6,976 bases of DNA from Candidatus Peregrinibacteria bacterium (GTDB taxonomy: Bacteria > Patescibacteriota > Gracilibacteria > Peribacterales > Peribacteraceae), in assembly GCA_016201685.1 (NCBI GenBank), contig JACQCJ010000043.1, positions 1 through 6,976 of the forward strand, read 5' to 3'. Made by a program: the position numbers and the translations under genes. A model generated the notes under the pieces. That model was given only the letters and a program-made list of their open reading frames with translations. It made no database searches and was not told the origin of the DNA. Of the stretch, positions 1 through 4,832 are shown in pieces (within the stretch, counting starts at the first letter, position 1; each line of letters starts with the position of its first letter).

Positions 1-114
1 GCGGGGGGCCTCGATTCCGAGGCGAATCTTGCCTCGGTCGATTTCTACAACGGTGAGGATAATATCCTCACCGATGCGGATTTTCTCCCCCCTTTTTCGA
101 GTGAGTACCAACAT
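1..114 (-). CDS. csrA: CsrA carbon storage regulator, 5' part (runs off the window)
   Basis: CsrA is a small dimeric RNA-binding protein that represses or stabilises mRNAs by binding GGA motifs, often over the Shine-Dalgarno sequence. The 38 codons seen begin MLVLTRKRGEKIRIGEDI and continue through a VVEIDRGKIRLGIEAP segment. This is the classic CsrA/RsmA N-terminus, including beta-1 Leu4 and Arg6, which contact RNA in the family. The second RNA-binding patch and the C-terminal helix lie beyond position 1. The start is fixed by homology and by a perfect AAGGAGG six bases upstream. The gene has a promoter and a structured leader (listed separately) and is divergent from fbaB. Identification is firm; intactness of the C-terminus cannot be judged. 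Confidence 0.95.
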   Translation of the reverse strand, partial: MLVLTRKRGEKIRIGEDIILTVVEIDRGKIRLGIEAPR

Positions 115-119
115 GTTGC

Positions 120-126
120 CCTCCTT
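120..126 (-). promoter_or_regulatory. Shine-Dalgarno sequence of csrA
   Basis: The minus strand reads AAGGAGG, five bases beyond the ideal core, with a five-base gap to the ATG at 114. It is the strongest ribosome binding site in the window and contains a GGA, the core of CsrA binding sites, so it could also be an autoregulatory target. The match is seen directly; autoregulation is inferred from other bacteria. Confidence 0.85.
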
Positions 127-151
127 CAGCAACAGCCTTCTCATACAAGTC

Positions 152-170
152 CCACGGATCCTCTCCGTGG
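152..170 (-). promoter_or_regulatory. Hairpin with an AGGA loop in the csrA leader (candidate CsrA site)
   Basis: On the minus-strand RNA, CCACGGA and TCCGTGG form a perfect 7-bp stem enclosing the five-base loop GAGGA, with a possible extra U-G pair outside. A GGA displayed in the loop of a short hairpin is the preferred target of CsrA-family proteins. The loop GGA lies about 37 nt upstream of the GGA in the Shine-Dalgarno sequence, within the range a CsrA dimer can bridge. The structure is seen in the sequence; binding is inference. Confidence 0.6.
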
Positions 171-184
171 ATTGGGTCCTTGCA

Positions 185-230
185 CGAGTCAGGCATCGAA
201 CGCACCGCAATGCACTCGATGCCGGACTCG
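185..230 (-). promoter_or_regulatory. Long stem-loop in the csrA leader
   Basis: The minus-strand RNA can form about 19 base pairs with one C/U mismatch and two G-U wobbles, closing a six-base UUGCGG loop. The outer arms are CGAGTC and GACTCG; the inner arms are GGCATCGA and TCGATGCC. On the plus strand the two wobbles would become A/C mismatches, so the fold favours the csrA transcript. It has no U-tract and is not an obvious terminator. It may be a stability element, a processing site, or an extragenic palindrome; its role is unknown. Confidence 0.65.
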
Positions 231-248
231 GAGATGGGAAAGATCAAT

Positions 249-283
249 CCTCGCCATTGTACAAAACAATGTAGTATTATCAA
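249..283 (-). promoter_or_regulatory. Sigma70-type promoter of csrA with an overlapping dyad
   Basis: Reading on the minus strand, TTGATA (278-283) and TACAAT (256-261) are separated by 16 bp, each one mismatch from the sigma70 consensus. Transcription would start near 249, giving a leader of about 135 nt. A perfect inverted repeat, CATTGT-N5-ACAATG (255-271), overlaps the -10 element and could be an operator. The promoter call is good by sequence alone; the operator idea is speculative. Confidence 0.65.
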
Positions 284-404
284 GTAATATTTTGCATATT
301 CCGCTCAGGAGCATCTCCCGCGAATTGCTTGTCGGATTTCTATTCCGATGGAAGGGCTACTCTCCAGCATGCTACTGTACGTTCGATTCTCCTCATACGT
401 TCCC

Positions 405-1475
405 ATGCTGACCCACGCCGACATCCAGAAACTCCTGGGAGAAAAAGCGGACTCGCTCTTGAAGCACACGTGCAAGACGATTGCGAAGGAGATGCTCCAC
501 CTGCCGAGCATGAAGAATGTGGAAGAGGTGTTTGCGGCTTCGGATCGATCCAAAACGGTGCAGGAGAATTTGAAGGCGCTCTACCATCACGGACGACTGA
601 AAGGGACGGGCTACCTCTCCATCTTGCCGGTCGATCAAGGCATCGAGCATTCGGCGGGAGCCTCGTTCGCCAAGAACCCCCTGTACTTCGATCCGGAGAA
701 TTTGGTGAAGCTCGCCGTCGAGGGTGGATGCAATGCGGTCGCCTCCACCGTGGGGGCGCTCGGGATTGTGTCGAAGAAGTACGCGGCGAACATTCCCTTC
801 ATCGTGAAGCTGAATCACAACGAACTTCTCACCTACCCGAACAAGTTCGATCAGATCATGTTCGCGACGGTGGAGCAGGCGAAGAATATGGGCGCGCTCG
901 GGGTCGGCGCGACGATCTACTTCGGATCCCCCGAGAGCGGGCGGCAGATCGTGGAGGTGGGACAGGCCTTCGCGGAAGCCCATCGCCTGGGGATGTTCAC
1001 GGTCCTCTGGTGCTACCTGAGAAATTCGGCCTTCAAGAAGGAGAAGGATTATCATCTGAGCGCAGACCTGACCGGCCAGGCGAACCACCTGGGCGTGACG
1101 CTTGAGGCGGACATTATCAAGCAGAAGCTGCCGGAGAATAACGGCGGTTTTACGGCTCTCAACAGCGGAGAAAGCTCCTACGGAAAACTCGACAAGCGTA
1201 TGTACACGGAGCTCTCAAGTGAGCATCCGATCGATCTGTGCCGGTACCAAGTGGCCAACTGCTACATGGGCAGAATCGGTCTCATCAATTCGGGCGGAGC
1301 TTCGGGTGACAATGATCTGCAACAGGCCGTGATGACGGCGGTGATCAACAAGCGGGCGGGAGGAGCGGGACTGATCTCGGGGAGAAAAGCATTCCAGAAA
1401 CCGATGGAACAGGGCATAGAGATTTTAAACGCTATTCAGGATGTGTATCTGTGCCGGGAAATTGGAGTCGCCTGA
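405..1475 (+). CDS. fbaB: Class I fructose-bisphosphate aldolase, FbaB/archaeal type
   Basis: This cytoplasmic Schiff-base aldolase interconverts fructose 1,6-bisphosphate with dihydroxyacetone phosphate and glyceraldehyde 3-phosphate. The 356-residue protein matches E. coli FbaB (about 350 aa) over its full length: LKGTGYLSILPVDQGIEHS (65-83), VKLNHNE (134-140), ATIYFGS (169-175), LRNSAFKK (205-212), ADLTGQANHL (220-229), ADIIKQK (235-241), YMGRIGLINSGG (287-298) and INKRAGG (314-320) with a GRKAFQK phosphate-loop region (326-332). Lys239 in IIKQK is the probable Schiff-base lysine, by analogy with archaeal aldolases. The ATG at 405 is chosen because family homology starts there (LTHADIQKLLGEKADSLL); the frame is open upstream to an ATG at 348. 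No Shine-Dalgarno or clear promoter is visible. The gene is divergent from csrA and convergent with yidC. Confidence 0.95.
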   Translation: MLTHADIQKLLGEKADSLLKHTCKTIAKEMLHLPSMKNVEEVFAASDRSKTVQENLKALYHHGRLKGTGYLSILPVDQGIEHSAGASFAKNPLYFDPENLVKLAVEGGCNAVASTVGALGIVSKKYAANIPFIVKLNHNELLTYPNKFDQIMFATVEQAKNMGALGVGATIYFGSPESGRQIVEVGQAFAEAHRLGMFTVLWCYLRNSAFKKEKDYHLSADLTGQANHLGVTLEADIIKQKLPENNGGFTALNSGESSYGKLDKRMYTELSSEHPIDLCRYQVANCYMGRIGLINSGGASGDNDLQQAVMTAVINKRAGGAGLISGRKAFQKPMEQGIEILNAIQDVYLCREIGVA

Positions 1476-1478
1476 GAA

Positions 1479-1496
1479 GAATTGCGAATTGCGAAT
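1479..1496 (+). repeat. Heptad tandem array (GAATTGC), left arm
   Basis: Two full copies and a partial third of the 7-bp unit GAATTGC begin three bases after the fbaB stop codon. The same unit recurs in inverted orientation at 1994-2024, so the two arrays enclose the four-helix-bundle gene as imperfect inverted repeats. Confidence 0.8.
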
Positions 1497-1504
1497 GTTA
1501 TTTT

Positions 1505-1873
1505 TTATCGCATGCGAGATTCGGTCGTCTTCGCAATCGCAGTGAAAATTCTGGCAAGTTGTTCGCACTCATTCATGAGTTCAGCGCATCGTTTTTGTTG
1601 GTCTGGTGCAATGTTGTCATGAAGAAGATCGAGCCAAAAGAGAGATCCCTTCGCTTCTTTCCGAGAAATGCGTATGCGATGGAGAAAGTCCTTCTTACTC
1701 TCGGCATCCACTGCCTCGATATAATTTGCGCCGATAGAACCCGAGGAGCGTAGAAGCTGGGCACAATCATCATACGTAATTCTCGTCGGCGAGAGCTGCT
1801 GCACAAATGCCCGGATCGCCTTTGCGAATAGGCGAGTACGTTGGTCGAGCCGTTGCGGCGAGCGTTCATCCAT
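1505..1873 (-). CDS. Four-helix-bundle protein (S23/TIGR02436, Avd-like fold)
   Basis: The 122-residue product has the signature of the four-helix-bundle family first known from intervening sequences of 23S rRNA genes: RTRLFAKAIRAFVQQL (12-27), LLRSSGSIGANYIEA (40-54), ESKKDFLHRIRISRKEAKGSLFWLDLL (58-84) and a final helix with NECEQLARIFTAIAKT (101-116). Family members are usually 110-130 aa. Their function is poorly known; the fold is shared with Avd of diversity-generating retroelements, but no reverse transcriptase is present here. The ATG at 1873 gives a family-like length. The frame stays open upstream into the heptad repeat and lacks a better start or a clear Shine-Dalgarno. GC is low (about 43-47% in sampled stretches, against 65-70% in neighbours), and inverted repeats flank it, suggesting an acquired cassette. 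Confidence 0.85.
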   Translation of the reverse strand: MDERSPQRLDQRTRLFAKAIRAFVQQLSPTRITYDDCAQLLRSSGSIGANYIEAVDAESKKDFLHRIRISRKEAKGSLFWLDLLHDNIAPDQQKRCAELMNECEQLARIFTAIAKTTESRMR

Positions 1874-1955
1874 GCATCGACGATAGGTTGGCCTTTCCAC
1901 GCAGGAAACGGCTTTTTCTTCGATTGTGATGCTGTATTCAATATTTTCTCTGCAC

Positions 1956-1989
1956 AAAAAGGAAAAACTCGTTCTGCCCCCATGCAGAA
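1956..1989 (-). terminator. Candidate intrinsic terminator downstream of yidC
   Basis: On the minus strand a 6-bp stem, TTCTGC/GCAGAA with loop ATGGGG (1972-1989), is followed after CGAG by five T, CC and five more T (1956-1967). It would end the rnpA-yidC transcript about 35 nt after the yidC stop, beyond the heptad array. The stem is short and the T-tract starts four bases late, so strength is uncertain. It also lies in the leader of the four-helix gene and could act as an attenuator there. Confidence 0.5.
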
Positions 1990-1993
1990 TCTC

Positions 1994-2024
1994 TTCGCAA
2001 TTCGCCCTTCGCAACTCGCAATTC
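1994..2024 (-). repeat. Heptad tandem array (GAATTGC), right arm
   Basis: Reading on the minus strand directly after the yidC stop codon, four 7-bp units follow head to tail: GAATTGC, GAGTTGC, GAAGGGC, GAATTGC, then GAA. Units 1 and 4 are identical to the left-arm unit; units 2 and 3 have diverged. Orientation is inverted relative to the array at 1479-1496. Confidence 0.8.
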
Positions 2025-3311
2025 CTACACCCGCAGGTGCTCTCTATTCACAATCAACTGTTGCCCGATCCCAAACAAGGTCGAGACTCCCCAGTAGAGC
2101 GAAACGGCGGCCGGGAAGCGCAGCGCGAAGAAGCCGATCATGAGCGGGAGGCCGTAGAGCATCACGTTCTGCTGCGCGGCCATGGGAGAGGCGGGCTTCT
2201 TCTCCTTCTCGGCGCCCACATCGATGATCTTCTGGGTTTGCGCCTTCTTGCGCTTCACGATGGCGAAGGAGAGCTTCATCTGGAGAAACTGTAAGACGAC
2301 GAGGAGGATCGGCATGATGAAGATATTGGGCTTGAGGAGATCGAGGCCGAGGAAGTTCGTCCCAAAGTGCCAGGTGAGGTGTTGGTAGAACGGATAGATG
2401 AGGTGTCGGGAGAGTTCGAGCTGGGCGTTATCGCGCACGGTGTAGAAGAGGCCGATGAGAATCGGGAATTGAAGAAGCGTGGGGAGGCAGGCCGAGAGCG
2501 GATTGATGTGGTGCTCCTTCCAGAGCTTCATCGTCTCTTCCTGGATCTTCTTGGCGTCGCTGCCGTACTTCGCTTTGAGCGCATCGAGCTTGGGCTGCAG
2601 CATCTGCATTTTCTTCTGTCCCTCGAGCGCCTTCTGGGTCGGCCAGAAGAGCAGGAATTTGACGACGAGCGTGAGGACGATGATGGCGACGCCCAAATTG
2701 TGATCCGGGAGAAGCGAGGCGACGAAGATGAGAAAATTGAGAAACGGCGCGCTGATGAACGTGCGGAAGAGCTTGGTGAAGGCTCCCGGTTCGACGATCG
2801 CAAAGCGCGCGGTGAGGGTGGAGACTTGCTGGGCGGGGGCGCCGGTTCCCGACCGCGGCTGAGAACCCGGTGGAAGCCTCAGACGAATCTCGTAGGTTCC
2901 CTCTCTCCCGAAGATCGAGTACTTCCACGCAGCGAGACTGATTTGGATAGTCTGCCCGGTGCCGACCGAGGTCACAGGCTCACACGGAACAGCCGTATCG
3001 ATGGAATTGACGAGTGTGAGCTTCTCATTCGGCTGATCCGGATTCTCCACGTAGTTCACATCAACCGGCGGATGGGGGCAACGATCCTGAAGAGTGAGAT
3101 TCTTCGGGGTGTTGTTGATCAGATTCAGCATGGGATGATGGCCGATCGTAAAAGAGGAAGCTGCAGGCTGGAGCTTCACGCCCATCGCCGCCGGCTGACC
3201 GGAGAATTGGGCGGGAAAGAACTGCCGCAGGAGAACCTGCGCGCCCAAGTACACTGCGGCGAAGAGGAGGACGAATTGGAAGAGATTACTGCTCTTTCTT
3301 GCGGGTGCCAT
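2025..3311 (-). CDS. yidC: Membrane protein insertase YidC/Oxa1 family
   Basis: YidC inserts and folds inner-membrane proteins, alone or with SecYEG. The 428-residue protein has an N-terminal membrane anchor (about 10-29), a short extracytoplasmic domain (about 30-180) and the five-segment core: FLNFLIFVASLL then GVAIIVLTLVVKFLLFWP (207-224), a basic coiled-coil loop QKKMQMLQPKLDALKAKYG (232-250), NPLSACLPTLLQFPILIGLF (270-289), IFIMPILLVVLQFLQM (330-345) and PAAVSLYWGVSTLF (400-413). The family's groove arginine aligns with Lys218. The extracytoplasmic domain is smaller than in Proteobacteria. The ATG at 3311 overlaps the end of rnpA by 26 nt with no close Shine-Dalgarno, suggesting translational coupling. 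The gene is co-directional with rnpA, as in most bacteria, but no yidD separates them. Confidence 0.95.
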   Translation of the reverse strand: MAPARKSSNLFQFVLLFAAVYLGAQVLLRQFFPAQFSGQPAAMGVKLQPAASSFTIGHHPMLNLINNTPKNLTLQDRCPHPPVDVNYVENPDQPNEKLTLVNSIDTAVPCEPVTSVGTGQTIQISLAAWKYSIFGREGTYEIRLRLPPGSQPRSGTGAPAQQVSTLTARFAIVEPGAFTKLFRTFISAPFLNFLIFVASLLPDHNLGVAIIVLTLVVKFLLFWPTQKALEGQKKMQMLQPKLDALKAKYGSDAKKIQEETMKLWKEHHINPLSACLPTLLQFPILIGLFYTVRDNAQLELSRHLIYPFYQHLTWHFGTNFLGLDLLKPNIFIMPILLVVLQFLQMKLSFAIVKRKKAQTQKIIDVGAEKEKKPASPMAAQQNVMLYGLPLMIGFFALRFPAAVSLYWGVSTLFGIGQQLIVNREHLRV

Positions 3312-3690
3312 GGATGCTCGTGAGGAAGAAGCGGACCTCTTTCTGAAGGTCGAGGAATGGGAAACTCAGACTAGACGAACGCGGCGCGACCAACAACTGC
3401 AGCGAAGGCATTCTTGCCTGCGTAAAGATGTGTTCTTCGGAATATTGGCGGAGAACCGTGCGAAACGCCTCGCGACAGCGGCGGCGCATGCGGTTCCTCC
3501 GCACCGCGGACTTGTCGAGCCTGGTAGAAGCGATCGTGCCGAAGTAGACGCCACACTTCGAGGGATCCACCGACGGATGACGCGGTGCCGTCGGGAGCCA
3601 GTGAATGATCATGGTTCTGCCTCTCCAGAGCATTCCATCGCGCAGGAGACGCTCGCAGATTTTACGGCCGCGGAGACGAGAAAGTTGCAT
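3286..3690 (-). CDS. rnpA: Ribonuclease P protein component
   Basis: RnpA is the protein subunit that helps the catalytic RNA remove 5' leaders from pre-tRNA. The 134-residue product carries the family core VYFGTIASTRLDKSAVRRNR (48-67) running into MRRRCREAFR (68-77), which includes the RNR motif. The N-terminus MQLSRLRGRKICERLLRDGM resembles the usual start (basic, then F/I-x-R-x-x-x-x-G), supporting the ATG at 3690; the frame is open further upstream, to 3735. The middle (30-47) is longer and less conserved than usual, and there is no Shine-Dalgarno. The 3' end overlaps yidC by 26 nt. In most bacteria rpmH lies directly upstream; here an unknown gene does. Confidence 0.92.
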   Translation of the reverse strand: MQLSRLRGRKICERLLRDGMLWRGRTMIIHWLPTAPRHPSVDPSKCGVYFGTIASTRLDKSAVRRNRMRRRCREAFRTVLRQYSEEHIFTQARMPSLQLLVAPRSSSLSFPFLDLQKEVRFFLTSIHGTRKKEQ

Positions 3691-3832
3691 AAAATATTGA
3701 TGGAACAGTGCGCAGCAATACGATGACGCGCTCATGGCAGTGTACTCCGGTGAAATCTACGAGCAGCACCTCCGAACAGAACATTTCGCCGATTGTAGGA
3801 CCCATCGAATCGTTGCACTCGACAACGTCGTC

Positions 3833-4414
3833 TTACGCGATGAGATCCACGAATCCTCCGCTGCCTGGTGTGCCAGTGAAACGGTTACGCATTCGCGGCC
3901 CCTTCAAAATGCCTTGTTGACGATGACGGACGACGCTTCGGTGATTTCGGATGTTGCTGGCAACGATTTGACGTTCATTCTTGCAATAGCTCAGATGCGG
4001 ATCGAGAGTATTCAGCGCATTCGTCAGAGCTTCCAATGCGTCGGTGATGTTTTCCATCGCCTGCTTTGAAACAGGCTGTTCCATGAGTCCATCGCCCACC
4101 ATGCCGCGCACGACCCCCATGATTGCTTCCAGGTTCTGTGCGATTGTAGACAACGATCCGACAATCTCCTGCGTTTGTTCCGCGGTGGGATGACCATCTG
4201 TCTCATAGAGCACGTCGATCGCTTTGCGGAGCAATGTTTGAGCATCGTGCACTTCTTGTTCCGTGAGTTCACGATCATCCGGATCGCGAATGGTCAGATG
4301 TTGGAAATTCGCAACGAGATTCTCGAGCAATTCCGGTGCTGCTGAAAGACACTGCAGTGCCTGCTCCACCCTCTCATTGGAGCGAGCGCTATCGGACTGG
4401 GTCATGGTTGGCAT
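3833..4414 (-). CDS. Unknown alpha-helical acidic protein, first gene of the rnpA-yidC unit
   Basis: I do not recognise this family. From the ATG at 4414 the product is 193 residues; a GTG at 4423 and an ATG at 4405 are alternatives. No signal peptide or membrane segment is seen. Residues up to about 135 look like a run of amphipathic helices rich in Glu, Gln, Leu and Ala (for example NERVEQALQCL, EIVGSLSTIAQNLEAIMGVV and NITDALEALTNALNTL), suggesting a helical bundle or coiled coil. The last 50 or so residues are basic and glycine-containing and may be disordered; GC also drops there. Coding is supported by a strong promoter just upstream on the same strand and by the protein-like composition. 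No Shine-Dalgarno is visible and the leader would be only about 20 nt. It lies 142 nt upstream of rnpA on the same strand and may be co-transcribed. Confidence 0.7.
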   Translation of the reverse strand: MPTMTQSDSARSNERVEQALQCLSAAPELLENLVANFQHLTIRDPDDRELTEQEVHDAQTLLRKAIDVLYETDGHPTAEQTQEIVGSLSTIAQNLEAIMGVVRGMVGDGLMEQPVSKQAMENITDALEALTNALNTLDPHLSYCKNERQIVASNIRNHRSVVRHRQQGILKGPRMRNRFTGTPGSGGFVDLIA

Positions 4415-4433
4415 GGGTGACACGGGGAACGAT

Positions 4434-4469
4434 AGTGTTTATTATACAATATTTTGTAATTTATGTAAA
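4434..4469 (-). promoter_or_regulatory. Sigma70-type promoter for the unknown gene-rnpA-yidC unit
   Basis: On the minus strand, TTTACA (4464-4469) and a perfect TATAAT (4441-4446) are separated by exactly 17 bp, with TTG just before the -10. Transcription would start near 4433-4434. An imperfect dyad (ATTATACAAT/ATTTTGTAAT on the plus strand, 4441-4460, eight of ten pairs) overlaps the -10. This is the best promoter match in the window. Confidence 0.75.
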
Positions 4470-4500
4470 ACTTCTTTCCACCCGATTTTTTGGCACGCAT

Positions 4501-4505
4501 GGAGG
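4501..4505 (+). promoter_or_regulatory. Shine-Dalgarno sequence deciding the gatC start
   Basis: GGAGG ends seven bases before the ATG at 4513. This spacing favours that start over the ATG at 4525, which is where homology with many GatC proteins begins. Confidence 0.7.
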
Positions 4506-4512
4506 ATCTGCT

Positions 4513-4821
4513 ATGGTTTTTGCCATGCCCTCCCTCACCAAAGACCACGTCCGGCACATCGCGAAGCTCGCGCGGCTCAAGCTGAGTGAGGAGGAAGTGG
4601 AGAAGTTCACGACGGAGCTCACGTCGATCCTCCGGTACGTCGACATGCTCCAGGAAGTCGATACGTCTTCCGTGCCGCCAACGGCACACGTAACGGGGCT
4701 CTCGACGGTCTTGCGTGATGACACGTTGACACAGTCCCCCATCTCTCCCGAAGACCTCCTGGCCTGCAGTCCGCTCCCCGTCAGCGAGCGGCAGATCGTG
4801 ACCCCTTCGGCACATGAGTAA
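4513..4821 (+). CDS. gatC: Asp-tRNA(Asn)/Glu-tRNA(Gln) amidotransferase subunit C
   Basis: GatC is the small subunit that wraps around GatA and stabilises its contact with GatB in the tRNA-dependent amidotransferase. The 102-residue product shows the family hallmarks LTKDHVRHIAKLARLKLSEE (8-27), EKFTTELTSILRYVDMLQEVDT (30-51) and PTAHV (56-60) followed by LRDD (67-70), and ends with VSERQIVTPSAHE in place of the usual FRVPRVL. The start at 4513 rests on a well-spaced GGAGG; it adds four residues (MVFA) before the conserved region. gatA begins 11 nt after the stop, so the two are surely co-transcribed. The gene is divergent from the rnpA-yidC unit; a plus-strand promoter is not obvious in the AT-rich 4431-4470 stretch. 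Confidence 0.95.
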   Translation: MVFAMPSLTKDHVRHIAKLARLKLSEEEVEKFTTELTSILRYVDMLQEVDTSSVPPTAHVTGLSTVLRDDTLTQSPISPEDLLACSPLPVSERQIVTPSAHE

Positions 4822-4832
4822 TCTCTCGACCC

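Noticed and set aside
68..283. Minus-strand open frame of about 71 codons across the csrA leader
   Set aside because: It starts with TTG inside the csrA -35 element and overlaps csrA in another frame; the leader hairpins explain the sequence better.
329..1105. Long plus-strand and minus-strand frames within fbaB (for example 329-1105 and 393-1088)
   Set aside because: They are out-of-frame readings of a high-GC gene whose full-length aldolase match is unambiguous.
1476..1510. Intrinsic terminator for fbaB at the T-rich stretch 1498-1507
   Set aside because: Only a weak stem (TGCGA/TCGCA) that would enclose the T-run in its loop is visible; this does not fit a standard terminator.
1505..1873. 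An rRNA intervening sequence or a diversity-generating retroelement
   Set aside because: No rRNA sequence surrounds the gene and no reverse transcriptase or template/variable repeat is present, so only the protein family is shared.
1874..2014. N-terminal extension of the four-helix-bundle protein up to a TTG at 2014
   Set aside because: It would begin inside the heptad repeat and run across the terminator-like hairpin; family members start near the ATG at 1873.
3662..3805. Minus-strand frame of 47 codons between the unknown gene and rnpA, tested as rpmH
   Set aside because: The translation (MGPTIGEMFCSEVLLVDF...) has none of the Arg/Lys-rich L34 pattern and overlaps rnpA in another frame.
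3734..4069. Plus-strand open frame of 111 codons opposite the unknown gene and upstream of rnpA
   Set aside because: No Shine-Dalgarno or promoter; it lies antisense to the minus-strand gene that has a strong promoter. Because the minus-strand protein's C-terminal part is unusual, this is the least secure rejection.
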